The notes beneath the pieces are model-generated. The model saw nothing but the letters and a program-made list of their open reading frames with translations. It searched no databases and was not told the DNA's origin. From Hemibagrus wyckioides (lineage: Eukaryota > Chordata > Actinopteri > Siluriformes > Bagridae), in contig NC_080715.1 in the NCBI RefSeq assembly GCF_019097595.1, positions 22,050,573-22,114,572 of the forward strand: a stretch of DNA of 64,000 nt. The letters run 5' to 3'. Positions 45,411 through 57,560 of the stretch are shown here, piece by piece. Numbering within the stretch: position 1 is the stretch's first letter; each line of letters begins with the position of its first letter. A program made the position numbers and the translations under genes.

Positions 45411-46583
45411 TACAGCCGTGGCCAAAAGTTTTGAGAATGATTCAAATATTAATTTTCACAAAGTCTGTTGTTCAGTGTTTTTTAGATCTTTTTGTCAATT
45501 GTTACTATGGTATACTGAAGTATAATTACAAGCATTTCATAACTGTCAAAAGCTTTTATTGACAGCTACATTAAGTTTATGCAAAAAGTTAATATTTGCA
45601 GTGTTGACCTTTCTTTTTCAAGGCCTCTGCAATTTGCCCTGGCATGGTATCAATCAACTTCTGGGTCACATCCTGACTGACGGCACCTTATTCTTGCATG
45701 GAGTTTGTCAGAATTTGTGGGTTTTTGTTTGTCCCCCCACCACTTGAGGATTGACCACAAGTTCTCAATGACCACAAGTTCTCTTTACCATAGTCCTCAG
45801 CAGTCCAATCCCTGTAACTTTTGTAGAATATCAGTCTGTCTCTGATGTTTTTCCTGGAGAAAATTGGCTTCTTTTCTGCCCTTCTTGACACCAGGCCATC
45901 CTCCAAAAGTCTTCACCTCACTGTGCGTGCAGATGAACTCACACCTGCCTGCTGCCATTCCTGAGCAAGCTCTGCGCTGGTGGTGCCCCAATCCCATAGC
46001 TGAATCAACTTTAGGAGACTGTCCTGTTGCTTGCTGGACTTTTTGGGGCGCCCTGAAGCCTTCTTCACAACAAGTAAACCTCTCTTCATGAAGATCTTGA
46101 TGATCTGATGAATGGTTGATTTAAGTGCAATCTTACTAGCAGCAATATCCTTTCCTGTGAATCCATTTTTGTGCAAACCAATGATGACTGCACGTTTCCT
46201 TGCAGATAACCAGGCTTAGCGAAGGGAAGAACAATGACTTCAAGCACCACCCTCCTTTTAAAGCTTCCTGTTATTCTAACTCAATCAGCATGACACAGTG
46301 ATCTCCAGCCTTGTCCCAGTCAACACTCTCACCTGTGTTAATGAGAATTACTCACATGATGTCAGCTGGTCCTTTTGTGGCAGGGCTGAAATGCAGTGGA
46401 ATATATTTTTTTGGGTTAAGTTCATTTTTTATGGCAAAGAGAGAGTTTGAAATTAATTGCAATTCATCTGATCACGCTTCATAACATTCTGGAGTATATG
46501 CAAATTGCCATCATAAAAACAGAGGCAGCAGACTGTGAAAATTAATATTTATGTAATTCTTAAAACATTTGGCCACGGCTGTA
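45411..46583 (-). mobile_element. Tc1-like transposon with deleted catalytic core
   Basis: Near-perfect ends CAGCCGTGGCCAAAAGTTTT and AACATTTGGCCACGGCTG, flanked by TA on both sides, as expected for Tc1/mariner insertion. The inverted ends continue to match for about 55 bp. On the minus strand the N-terminal transposase region is readable (HKNGFTGKDIAASKIALKST, KASGRPKKSSK, then a SAELAQEWQQAGVSSSARTV helix-turn-helix part). The frame then breaks and jumps from the TAEDYGK region straight to the NLWS region, so the catalytic acidic residues are missing. At about 1.17 kb it is shorter than a full element (about 1.6 kb) and is inactive. Confidence 0.92.
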
Positions 46584-47789
46584 CATCTCTAGTTAAGACT
46601 AAATTAAGTTTTCCATTATTAAATGTATAATTTTATTTATCTATTCATTTATTTGTTTGTTTGATTGTTTATTTTAATTTTTTGTTTTATGTTAAATTAA
46701 GACATGATTCAACATCTCTGATGGCAGGTGTGAGTACAAGTGAAGAGAATTCATACTGTATATTGCTTTTCATAATCAGATCAGCTTCGAATGTCTGAGT
46801 ATTATGTAGCTCAGCAGATATTAAGTTTGTCACAAGGTTTAGAGAGGTTTTTCAGTCTCTGTAGTATTTACCTGAGAAGGAGCTGTGCTGTGCTGTGAAG
46901 GCCACAGGCTAATGGATATTAAGTGAACTGGCTTGTGGAAGTTGTCTAGACATTTATTGTCTTCTGTGGAATGAATAAAAGCACAAATCTGCTTAGGATA
47001 TATAGGTGTGGATAATACAGCTGTTTTATAGCTGTATGTTGCTTACTTTATTTATTCTGATAAAAAGAGAGTGGGCTGTTAGACATTCAAATAAGTCCAA
47101 AAACAAGTCATGTGCAGCTGAAGAGCAGCCATTTTTTAATGTAGGTTTTTTTTTTTATTGTGTTAATGTAAAGTATAATATAGGTGGGTTTTTTATTTTT
47201 CAGGGAAGTTTTGAAATACATTCATGATCTGACAAAAACTATATAACTTGTAGGTCAAAACAGACCTTTTTTCCTAAAAGGAAAATACTTGGATTTTTCA
47301 GACTCACATTCAATTTAGATTATGCAACCCATTAAGCCTCACTGCTTAACACTATTGACAAACCAGCAGCTGAGAGGAAACCCAGATGAAATGTAAAATA
47401 AACAAGGCAATCACAGGGTCTCGGATATGCTACTAAAGCTCTGAGGCTCTTCCTAATTAATGTTATTCCTTCAGGACATAAGCAAAGACCAGCAATTATT
47501 CACTATAGGATTTAAATGCTTGCAATTAATGGAGGACATAAACACTGAAGCTCTGTTATTTTCTTTAATGGTAGAGTTCCTAGAGCATGTTGTAAAACAG
47601 GAGGTTTCTTTCTCTTAGTTGGAGCATTTAGTTACACTGCATATAAAGAGAAAAGAAATACTTTGTCATAATCATAACAGCACCTGAGGAGTACCTGGAT
47701 GTCTTCTTATTGATTATATTGATTTCTTTAACAGTTGTTTACTGGTCAAATAAACATGAGTAAGAATTCTTGACTTACCCTAAGCAGAG

Positions 47790-48170
47790 AGATAGGAGGT
47801 CAGCAGAATATTTGGATTTTTGTACAATAACCGCTGTATCTGAGAAGCTGCCAGCATTACAGACGACCTCTCTCACCCATCTCACAGACTCTTCACCCTC
47901 CTGCCATCTGGCAGAACATACAGAGGCATCTGAACCACCACCAGTCTCTGCAACAGTTTCTTCCCTGAAACAGTCAGATTACTCTACACCCTGCTGCCGG
48001 CCAATGTGTTTCCATCCTAGTCAAACACCTAACTGAGCACTTTAAACAGCTGCATCACACTTGCACAACAGTTTGCAGTCCATGTTCTGAATATTTATTT
48101 TCCTGCATTTAATATTTTGCTTGTTGACTAATGAATGAATGAATAATCATTTCGTACAATACTACATAAG
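47790..48170 (+). mobile_element. LINE 3' end (L2/CR1-like)
   Basis: The plus strand reads, with a stop, the C-terminal tail typical of L2/CR1-type reverse transcriptases: HRLFTLLPSGRTYRGI and LCNSFFPE. It is followed by an AATGAATGAATGAAT simple tail. This is a 5'-truncated dead copy. Confidence 0.7.
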
Positions 48171-48274
48171 AACACTGAACACTAAGAAGGTAAGAGCCTT
48201 TCGGCTTATTATTTATCCCTGGCTTCTTTGTGGTGTATTGTTTTTCTTTGCAAAGTTGAATTTTGAGTTGTATA

Positions 48275-48712
48275 TATTCAAATAATTGAATTCAGGTGTT
48301 GTTTTTCAGGGGTTGGGCTTTGCCCCTTAGTTCCAGTGAAAGGAACTCTTAATGCTTCAGCATACAAAGACAATTTCATGCTCCCACCTTTGTGGAAACA
48401 GTTTGAGGATGGCCCCTTCCTGTTCAAACATGACTTGACTGGCCTACACAGAGTCCTGACCTTAACCCACGTAGAACATCTTTGGGATGAATTAGAGCGG
48501 AGGCTGCGAGCCAGGCCTTCTCGTCCAGTCTCGTCTCATCCTCGTTTTAGTGGAATGGTCAAAAATTCCCATAAACACACTCCTAAACCTTGCGGAAAGC
48601 CATCCCAGAAGAGTTGAAGCTGTTATAGCTGCAAAGGGTGGGCCAACTCCCTATAAAATTCATGTGCATGTAAAGGCAGACGTCCCAAAACTTTCGGCAA
48701 TATAGTTTGTAT
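48275..48712 (+). mobile_element. Tc1-like relic, direct (not folded back)
   Basis: TATTGCCAAAAGTTTTGGGA family. The left terminus is lost, the interior runs in a single orientation (GGGGTTGGGCTTTGCCCCTT through ATCTTTGGGATGAATTAGAG), and the right end is CCAAAACTTTCGGCAATATA. Internally deleted. Confidence 0.8.
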
Positions 48713-49398
48713 ATATGAATTATATAAACCTTTATGGCATTTGTTCTGTTTGGTGAGGGGGAAAATATTCTGCATGTTTGCTGTTTTCATTGCTGATGTG
48801 TGTGTATGTAAACACTTGGTGGTGGATTTTATAGCCAGTCTCCTGTCATTATCTAGCAATTTTGTCAATGGAAGAGAGAAAAGAAGAATGAGAAGTCAAC
48901 TCAACATCTCCAACACACACACACACAAAAAAAAAAAAGCTTAAAGACTAAACAAAATCTCGGAAAACAAATCACTAAGATTGCGCTGGAGTTGGAAATG
49001 TTCAATTGGAGAACAACTACTGCAGTAAAATAAACCTGCACAGTCTTTTTATTTGCATTCTCATTCATTTTGTTCATTTTTATGATGGGTGACAGCAATC
49101 CTGGAGATAACTATGTCAAAATAAGTGTTTGTGCAACATCGCAAAATATAATACATGAGCTTTTTGACTCATGTGGTTCGTTTTACAAATCACAGCACAA
49201 TATTTCACAATGTATTCATGTTAATCAGGTAGTTGTAAAAGAATAATAATAAAAAAAGAGCTAAGTAAGAGATTTGTTAGTGTCTGTGAGTTTGGCATAG
49301 CTAAGAAGAGCATTAGAGGCTATATAAAGTGAAACTCTTAGAAACTAAAGTATACTCTGGTGTTTACAGTACTACTGAGCACATGGAAAACCTGTTCA

Positions 49399-50816
49399 TT
49401 AGTTGTCAGTGTCCTCTGACTGTCCTGGATAAGTGATAGAGTCATAACCTAAATAGCTTGTGAGAGGAAAATGAGCCCAGTAGGTTCTCGCTAAGTCCAG
49501 CAATGTATCATACGCTCCCTGAGCTCTTAACTCCTCCATCCATCCGTAGAAGTCTGAAGTCCACATGTTCCAGTAGGGCAGAATGTACGTCTCCTCGCGC
49601 TCCATTTTGCTCACAGTACCTGTGTTAGAAGAACCAAACAGCTTGTTTTACCTCAATGTCTAATGCCTGTAAAGAACTATAACAGTGTGCAGGAGTTATT
49701 AAAACAGTACCTACCTTCCACTGAATCAAGAGAGCCCTCTCCACTTTCAGATCCTGAGTGAGAGACTGAGACACAACCACAAAAACGTGAAGCATTGGAA
49801 AACATGGGGCAGATTAAAAACTATAGTCTTGATAAAGATATCTCACTTTCAACTCCACAGAATCTACCTAGACATAATAGTGAATTAGCTCTATGCCATG
49901 TGTGGGTTTATCGAGATGGAAGATGTGTCAATATCTGGAATAGAACATGCATTCTAATTAAGAAATATATTCTATATTCTAATCAGTCAATCAATAATAA
50001 TCAGTCCTTCCAGGATTTAGCAATTTTGCAATCACAGAAATGAATGGAGAATCAAGCAAACTCTGTGACATTTGGAGAAGCTTGCATTTTTTCAACTATA
50101 CCACAGATTTTCCACAGATTTTGGGCCAAGACGTGTCATGTGATGTCATTAGAATGAACATTCAGTCAAAACTCTCTTTGATTTACATGCGTTGTACATG
50201 AGTATAGCTATCATAGAAAGTAATTACATTATTAATGTTAATTATTTAATTAATTAATTATTAAGTAATTACCAGTCTTCACTGGTAGTCAAAAACCATG
50301 TGGTTGGAGGGTCTGAATAATCTCTGTTTTTCTTGGAAGGCTTTTCTCTAATTGTTGGAGGGACGTGGCATGGTTGTGGAATTTGTGCTTATTAATCTAA
50401 AAGAGCATTAATGAAATCAGACAATCAGACTGATTTTGGGAGGAGAGGCCTGGCAGTGTTCCAATTCATCCTAAATATGTTAAGTGGGTTTGAGGTCAGT
50501 GCTCAGGCCAATCCATTTCTTCCTGTGCTTTGTGCACAGGGGCATTGTCATGCTGCAAAAGGTTTGAGCCTCTTAGTTCCAGTGAAGGGAAATTGTAAAA
50601 CTACAGCAAACAAAGGCATTCTACACAGTTGTGTGCTTCCAACTTTATGGAAACAGTTTGGGGAAGAACCACATACAAGATTAAAGGTCAGTTGACCTTA
50701 CTTTTCACCATGTAGTGTATAATAATGTAACCTATCTGTACAGGTGGGATACCTGCTGTGGAGAGAGGAAGCAGAATCACAGTGCAGAGCATCACAGAGG
50801 TGCACAGACGAGACAT
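49399..50816 (-). CDS. otos: Otospiralin-like small secreted protein
   Basis: A secreted protein of 107 residues in three coding exons: 50816-50753 (64 nt), 49753-49715 (39 nt) and 49619-49399, all joined in phase 1 with consensus splice sites. Residues 1-21 are a signal peptide (MSRLCTSVMLCTVILLPLS). An acidic Ser/Gly linker follows. The only domain (about 46-95) has LPYWNMWTSDFYGW, AQGAYDTLLDLARTYW, AHFPL and LGYDS, which matches mammalian otospiralin (inner-ear fibrocyte protein; PYW..STSDF, LGAY, DMART, AHFPL, LGF). The acceptor at 49620/49621 means the protein does not start at the methionine within exon 3. A noncoding first exon probably ends at 51797. Function in fish is not known to me. 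Its arrangement and spacing resemble the neighbouring ecrg4 gene. Confidence 0.88.
50440..50715. mobile_element. Decayed Tc1-like fragment
   Basis: Weak but ordered matches to the TATTGCCAAAAGTTTTGGGA family (CCTCTTAGTTCCAGTGAAGG, CTTCCAACTTTATGGAAACA, then GTTTGGGGAAGAACC). It lies in the first coding intron of the otospiralin-like gene. Confidence 0.55.
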
Positions 50817-51796
50817 ACTGCAGTTCTGTCTGCAAGAGAAGGGCTGTGTTTCACAAAAACTAAAACACAGAACACTGCAAAATAAATAAATAAATAAATA
50901 ACATCTTAGCAAGTGCTAATATCTTGAAACTAGTCATCTGTATCATGTATTTCTTATAATAAGTTTACAGTAAAACATACAATAAAAATACATTACAAAA
51001 ATACATAAATAAAATTGATAAGGTTCATTATAAAGGCTATTTCTATAGACATATTTTACTATTTTAAGTTGTACATGTTCTTTTTCCATTTGCAGATAAT
51101 TTTGCCTCTATTTGTTTTGCTTAACATGAGCAAATAAAAAAACTTAACAGCACAATATGTCTAGAAACAGATTTAATAACCTTAGACTTGGTTTCTAGGT
51201 GTAGTGATCATTTAATAGGAAATAGTAGATCATTCAAAGTTTATTCAAGATTAAGATGTCTTGTTTTCAAATAAAAGTAAACGTTTGTGTAACTTGGGAG
51301 AAACCAGTGCATGCCATATCATATCATATCATGTTTAACAAATACGGCAGAAAAAATCAGTCTTCCAAAAGATGTCTAAAAGCTTACAACTGAGTAAACA
51401 GGGCAGGACTGATTGAACAAATCAGTGATTATTTCCTCACTGGAGTTAGCACTTACACAGATCAGTGAAGTGAAGAGATGATGATGATGAGGCTCATTTA
51501 TAATTTCCACAAGAGACTTTTAATTAAAAAAAAAAATGGCAGGGATGATGTTTCACAAGTAGATTAGGTAAGAAATGCAATCTTTAAAGGCATTTTTCTG
51601 CATTTGTCACTTTTTAGGGCAACCAGATATTAAAATGCTAGAGCTTTACTTGTCATTGTAAATCATGCATAACGCAAACACATATCAGAAAATAGCAATG
51701 CTGGGGTTTCCCAAGCTGCCAGACATCTAGGTCATTCAAAAACAAACAGGAAATGCAGTCTATAAAAATAAAAATAGCATCCACAAACAGACGTAC

Positions 51797-51870
51797 CTGG
51801 AGATGCTAGCAGTGCGGGACAGCAAGCTCTACGCCAGAGAGATCTTCTAACGGTAATTAAGGAGGTAAAG
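51797..51870 (-). other. Candidate 5' UTR exon of the otospiralin-like gene
   Basis: On the minus strand GCTAGCATCTCCAG is followed by a near-ideal donor GTACGTCTG. The coding first exon has a matching acceptor (TTCTCTTGCAG, exon from 50829) 13 bp before the ATG. A spliced noncoding leader exon is therefore likely. Its left boundary (transcription start) is only a guess. Confidence 0.45.
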
Positions 51871-52337
51871 ACAGACGCTAGTTATATCATTCTCCTCTGC
51901 AGGCCACTGCATGGCACCTCACAGTCAAAGTGCCCTGTTTGCTTTTCCCAGGACTCTGTGCCAGTCCAGCAGCAGAGTCCACATGCCCATGTGAGTCCTG
52001 CACTGAAAGACAGACTTTGACAGTACAGACAGAGAGGAGCCCAAATAAGCAGATATTTTCAGATAAACGGCTTTCATAAACACAAACCTTTGCCAATGAG
52101 AAGACTGGATTCTTCATAATAAACCATACAACATGACTCACACACATTTTGTAATGGAACTGAAATGGACTTAACTGGGATTATATCATGAATCAATGAA
52201 AATATCTAAACAAAATAGTTCATAATATTGACGTGGAGGGAAATATCAATTTGTTTTGCAAAATCTAAGCTGTGGATCTCTCCAGCTTTACCTTTGGTCT
52301 ATTGCTTGCTCTCTGAATAATACCCACCTTACATATA

Positions 52338-53132
52338 CACTATATTGCCAAAAGTTTTGGGACACCCCTCCAAATCATTGAATTCATGTGTTGTTTTTCA
52401 GGTTTGGCTTGGACCCTTAGTTCCAGTGAAAGGAACTCTTAATGCTTTCAACTTTGTGGGAACAGTTTGGGGATGACCCCTTCCTGTTCCAACATGACTG
52501 CACACAAGTGTACAAAGCAATGTCCATAAAGACATAGATGAGTGAGTTTCGTGTGGGCGAGTCCTGACCACAACCCAACAGAACATCTTTGGGATGAATT
52601 AGAGTGGAGACTGTGAGCCAGACCTTCTAATCCAACATCATTGCCTGACCTCGCAAATGTGCTTCTAGTGGAACGGTCAAAAATTCACATAAACCTTGTG
52701 GAAAGCCTTCCCAGAAGAGTTGAAGCTATTTTGGCTGCAAAAGGCAAACCAACTCCATATTACATTTATGTGCATGTAATGGCAGACATCCCAGTTTTGG
52801 CCTGACTCACAGTCTCTGCTCTAATTAACCCCAAAGGTGTTCTATCGGGTTGAGGTCAAGACTCTGTGGAGGCGAGTCAAGTTCCTCCACACCAAACTCA
52901 CTCATCCATGTCTTTATGGACCTTGCTTTGTACACTGGTGTGCAGTCATGTTGGAACAGGAAGGGGCTGTACCCAAATTGTTCCCACAAAGTTGGGAGCA
53001 TGGAATTGTCCAAAATGTCTTGGCATCCTAAAGCATTAAGAGTTCCTTTCATTGGAACTAAGCCCAACCCCTGAAAACAACACCTGAATTTAATGATTTG
53101 GAGGGGTGTCCCAAAACCTTTGGCAATATAGT
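52338..53132. mobile_element. Folded-back Tc1-like element, copy C
   Basis: The left half, from CACTATATTGCCAAAAGTTT, reads the element on the plus strand to CCAACTCCATATTACATTTA. After a junction (GGCAGACATCCCAGTTTTGG, CAGTCTCTGCTCTAATTAAC) the right half is the inverted 5' half, ending CCTTTGGCAATATAGT. On the minus strand the right half still encodes a transposase piece with FQHDCTPVYKA and LNPIEHLWG (second and third catalytic acids of a DDE enzyme). It is incomplete and inactive. Confidence 0.88.
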
Positions 53133-53599
53133 TTATATATAATAACCAAATTCTGATTAATACATTTCCAAAACTTCCAGGTAACTCTGGGGCAAAAACA
53201 GGTGATTGTATACACATCAACTCCATTCTGCTAATGATGTAACCAATGATTGCAGCTGATTTCACCAGAAGTAATTTAGGGGCTTCAGAGTCAATTTCTT
53301 TTTTTCTGGAGCTGCATGACATGTAATTTAGTTGTAGGCCATAACACTACAACCTATGGGGGCAATGCACTGTATTTTAATTTTAATTTTAATGTTATAT
53401 AGTTTGTATATTAAAGTCATTTGGAAATCTACCTGCATTACAGTTTCTCATGAATGCACATCTGTTCAGGTTTGTATGTTCAGTGTATTTTGTGCATTAC
53501 TGATGATCTACTATCCTCTAAAAGTAGAGTGAGGATGATTTGTACAGCAAAAGCCCCATTAACAGACTTCTCTTTCATCAGTCTTGATTATGCTATAGG

Positions 53600-53655
<56 letters not shown>
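53600..53655. repeat. (TAA)n microsatellite
   Basis: About 18 uninterrupted TAA units. Confidence 0.95.
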
Positions 53656-53657
<2 letters not shown>

Positions 53658-55299
53658 GCATGAATGACAGCAGCATTCTAAATACAGCAACCCATATTCT
53701 CACTTTCTCACTAAACTGATCATTAGACATCTACATCTACACTGTTTATCTTTGTGTGTGTGTGTGATAGAAAGCAAAGACATTTGGATCATTGGTTTAA
53801 ACATTATATACTGTACATGTGAGGAAATATAATTACACATGAAGTGTATTTGTCAGATACATGAATGAGAATGTCACATCACATACAATGAAATATTCTG
53901 CTTTTAAAGAATGAGATACAACCTATTTAGTCTAAAAGGAAGGAATATCACCTTGTGAAAACCTCATCCTTGTCATTTTTCCCTTTTAAACTGAGATGAA
54001 AATAAATCAAAGTGAATATACAGAATTATACAAAGCATTTCTAGCAGAAGTGTAACACTTGAGTACAGACACACTTCAATCAGCTAGACAGTGCATTCAT
54101 CAAGAGCATTCAGTGTCTCCTGGCATGACTAATTTTAATATTAGGCTAAAGATTTTCTGTTTGTTTCTCTTCTAGAGTCAGTGACATGAGGTGTAATAGT
54201 GACACACACTGGTGGAATGAACATGAAGCATGCCAAAGTAATGAAGTAATTCCAAGAAAGCTAGAACCATACTTTTATGGCCAAAATATTTTAACAGACG
54301 TTACAGACATTACTATAAATAATGAATAATTAATAATAATTATAAAAATGAATGTGTTTTTGTTCATTACAAACACAACATGTTCAGTGATGTAAAATCC
54401 TATATAAAACTGATCCCACGGAACACTAAACACTGCAGTATGTCCTCTGACTAATCTCTCAACATCGTGAAATTAAATATTTAGCTGAAGGTCTTTCAAA
54501 TAGCAAAGAGGAAATTTTTCATAAACTTCTAACAGGCACTTGCTTTGGCAAGATTTTATTTATTATATTGTATTCTATTTTCTGTATAGAAAAAAAAAAC
54601 AAGGACATACTAGTGTTTTATTAAACATGGCATCTGAATTAAGTTCATGACCCACCAGTTTCTCCAGATCTTGGTAGCATGGATTTTTCTGCAATGAAGT
54701 GTATGACAATAAAATAGAGAACAAAAGACTGAAATGTGCAATGTGCTGTTATTATATATTTTCATGATGAACATACAGAATCTGTCATCAGTTAAATATT
54801 TTTTTTGTTTGTAAAACATTTTTCTTAATATACATTGCCTCAAAGCAGCTTTACAGAACATAAGAATTATAGAACTAAAAGTTCAAGATTAATATTAGAC
54901 TTATATTTAAATGTATTTGTCAAATAATATTAGTTCCACTGGTTAGTATCAGCAATATAGCTACAATAATGGGTAAAAAAGAAAGTATGCCCTCCTTCAA
55001 TAGTTTTTAGCTCTTACAAGGCATTAGATAACACAACAGATTTTAATATATAGTCAATTGTTCTCCAAAAAGTAAACCAATATTCAGAAACAAGGTGGTG
55101 AAAAAATATTTATAATTAGCAGCCAGATATGATGAACATAATTAATTAACATAATTAAGTAATCATCAAGAAGTGTGACTACCTGTATAAAAGCAGAACT
55201 TGTAGTCTGGTGTTCTGGAGCACTCAGGTGTGTGTCTACATCATGCTAAGGACAAAATACAGCAGCCATCGGCACCTCGGAGAAGCAATTGTTGCTGCT

Positions 55300-56060
55300 C
55301 AACAGTCAGAGTGACATAAAGCCATCTCCAAATAATCTGAAATTCACCATTCTACAGACAGAAGGACAGACGGAGAGCCTTCAAGACATTTGATCCACTG
55401 GGTGATCCTCATTTAATTTCTCAAATAGAGCTCAACGATCTTGTCAGAGATTTGGATTATCGAAGAGCCAGGCAGAGTTGCTTGGATCAAGGTTGCAAAG
55501 GGTGGACCCTGTTGTCACCAGACCGTCGTCATGAAGATTTGACCAAATTCTTCAGACAAGTTGACAGTCTGAACTTTCACAGTGAAATGGATGGATTGCT
55601 TTCTGTTCTCGGATGTGAACATGATCCAACAGAATGGTGACTATTGACTCTTCACTGTTAAGTTTGAAGGCTGTTTTGCTGCACAATGAAAACACCTTCC
55701 TTTCCATACCTGTCAAACATGCCATTCATATGAAGGAAACGTACAAGAACATACAAGTGCTGCTGAAACACATTCACTATTCGAGGTACAGCTGGAATAT
55801 ATGCGGCAATCTAAAGGTTGTTGCAATTTTACTCGGTCTGCAGCTTGTTGTTTTCTTTGCAAGTGGAACAGCACATTATGTGATGAAGGACTGGCCACCT
55901 CACAGGAAACTGGTTCCTGGGCAGAAGAATGTTGTGCATGACCCACTGGTTGATCCAAAGAACATATTTCTTCCACCTTTGCACATCAAACTTGGGGTAA
56001 ATAAAAACTTTGTTATAGCTATGAACAAGCAAAGTGAAGTCTTTGCATACTTGTGACAGA
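55300..56060 (+). pseudogene. Decayed copy of a multi-copy, probably transposon-associated protein
   Basis: Several pieces of one protein can be read in order only by switching frames: SKSQAELLGSRLQ, then KGWTLLSPDRRHEDLTKFF, HSEMDGLLSVLGCEHDPTEW, then IDSSLLSLKAVLLHN, HAIHMKETYKNIQVLLKHI, RYSWNICGNLKVVAILLGLQ, a cysteine pair block CCFLCKWNS in another frame, then DWPPHRKLVPGQKN and FLPPLHIKLGVNKNFVIAMN. At least three frame breaks and stops make it dead. The pattern resembles a repetitive hypothetical protein family that I recall from many fish and arthropod genomes. I know no function for it; its high copy number suggests a mobile element. Confidence 0.6.
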
Positions 56061-56629
56061 TGCTTCCACACATCAGTGATGCCATGATGAAAGAAGGTGA
56101 AGATCTGGTAAGTGATGAAGGATAGTCAAATATGTTGGCCAGTATATTTAGATCAGAGAAACTCATCTTGAATTGGGAGCAACACCGGTTTTATAAATAT
56201 ACTGGTCTCAGTATAATGTGGTCACACAACTGAAACCAATTATTTGTCATTAAAAATGTGTGCCTCGTTCACTTAATAAATATTATTCAAATTAAATTAA
56301 TATCTGTGATCAATTAACATGATAACAAGTAACAAAGCAAGACCACTATTGTGTTAGAGTGCTATATCTTTATAAGAAACATTGCAAACAAATTGCTATA
56401 ACCTCTTGCTGACATTGGCTATTGATTGCAGGGCTGTAACTTTCTAGCAATAAACACAGTGCAAACAATTTTATATAGCCTTGTGTTGAGTGTTTTTCAT
56501 CCAGAGTGCTCAGGAGAAAAAGATAAAACTTACTGTATAACACACAGGCAAGAGGAAATATGCCATTGTTCATTGTCCCTGGAAAATTCTGAAAATTGAG
56601 AATTCACAATCCACTTTACATTTATTTGA

Positions 56630-57285
56630 CTTTTTTTTTTTGGCAATGCATTACATCCACTCACCTAACACTTAACGAGGAACATCCACTTACCCATACT
56701 GTATATTCATGCAGTTATCTAATCATGTGGCAGCAGTGCATGAGGAAAACCATCAGATACAGACTGGCAGCTTTAGGTAATGTTCACATTCAAGACACAA
56801 TGTTCACACAGTTCCGCAGACAGAAACACATTGCTGATGAAAGTAAACAGCCAGACTGGTTTGAGCTGACAGAAAGGCAACAGTATCTCAGATAACCACT
56901 CTGTTCAATCATGGTAAGCAGAAACGCATCTTAGAATGCAAAACATATCAAACCTTGAGGTAGATGAGCTATAACAGCATGATAACACACCAAGACATAA
57001 AGCAAAAATCATCTCAAACTGGTTTTATGAACATGATAATGAGATCGGCGTTCTTCTCTGATCTTCCCAGTCAGCAGATCTAAATCCATTCCAACTCCTT
57101 TAGGATGTAGTAGAACAGATGATTCACAGCATGCACCTGAAAAAGTCTGCAGGAATTGTGTGATGCAGTCATGTCACATCTTGTGGAGTCAATGCCACAA
57201 AGTACTGAGGCTGTTTGGAGAGCAGGAAGGCCCTTCCCTGTATTAGTATAGTGTTTCTAATAAAGTGCTCAGTGAGAGTGAGAGT
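56630..57285 (+). mobile_element. Tc1-like relic (GGTGTTCCTAATAAAGTG family)
   Basis: Ordered blocks from CACTCACCTAACACTTAACG through GTTCCGCAGACAGAAACACA, TCAAACTGGTTTTATGAACA and ATCTAAATCCATTCCAACTC, to the terminus GTTTCTAATAAAGTGCTCAG. The transposase frame is interrupted throughout and the middle is deleted. Confidence 0.75.
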
Positions 57286-57494
57286 ACATTAGTCTGTAGG
57301 CACTACTAAGACTCTCTGTCCATCTCTGTGAATAAAACCCAGTGGAATTGTTCAGAACACATAAACGGGTTTAGTTCCCTAAATTTGACTCATTATTATA
57401 TACAATGGACCAAATCAGCAAGAAAGTAGTATTTATTTAATTTCTGGTTAGTCTTATCAGCAGTGTAAAGAAATTCCTCAGAGGCAAGAAATGA

Positions 57495-57560
57495 ACAAAA
57501 TGGTGTCCCACAGGGTTCTGTGCTAGGCCCCCTAATGTTCTCCCTCTATATTTAGCCCCT
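57495..57560 (+). mobile_element. Reverse-transcriptase scrap of a LINE
   Basis: The plus strand reads NGVPQGSVLGPLMFSLYI followed by a stop. This is the canonical GVPQGSVLGP motif of non-LTR reverse transcriptases. Only this motif and a short flank survive. Confidence 0.75.

Larger units (their letters stand above)
44872..49398. other. Intergenic DNA between ecrg4 and the otospiralin-like gene
   Basis: This holds the ecrg4 promoter side (44872 onward), the Tc1 element at 45411-46583, AT-rich sequence, a LINE tail at about 47790-48170 and a Tc1 relic at about 48275-48712. TTTATT at 49048-49053 is a candidate poly(A) signal (minus) for the otospiralin-like gene. No further gene was found. Confidence 0.6.
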
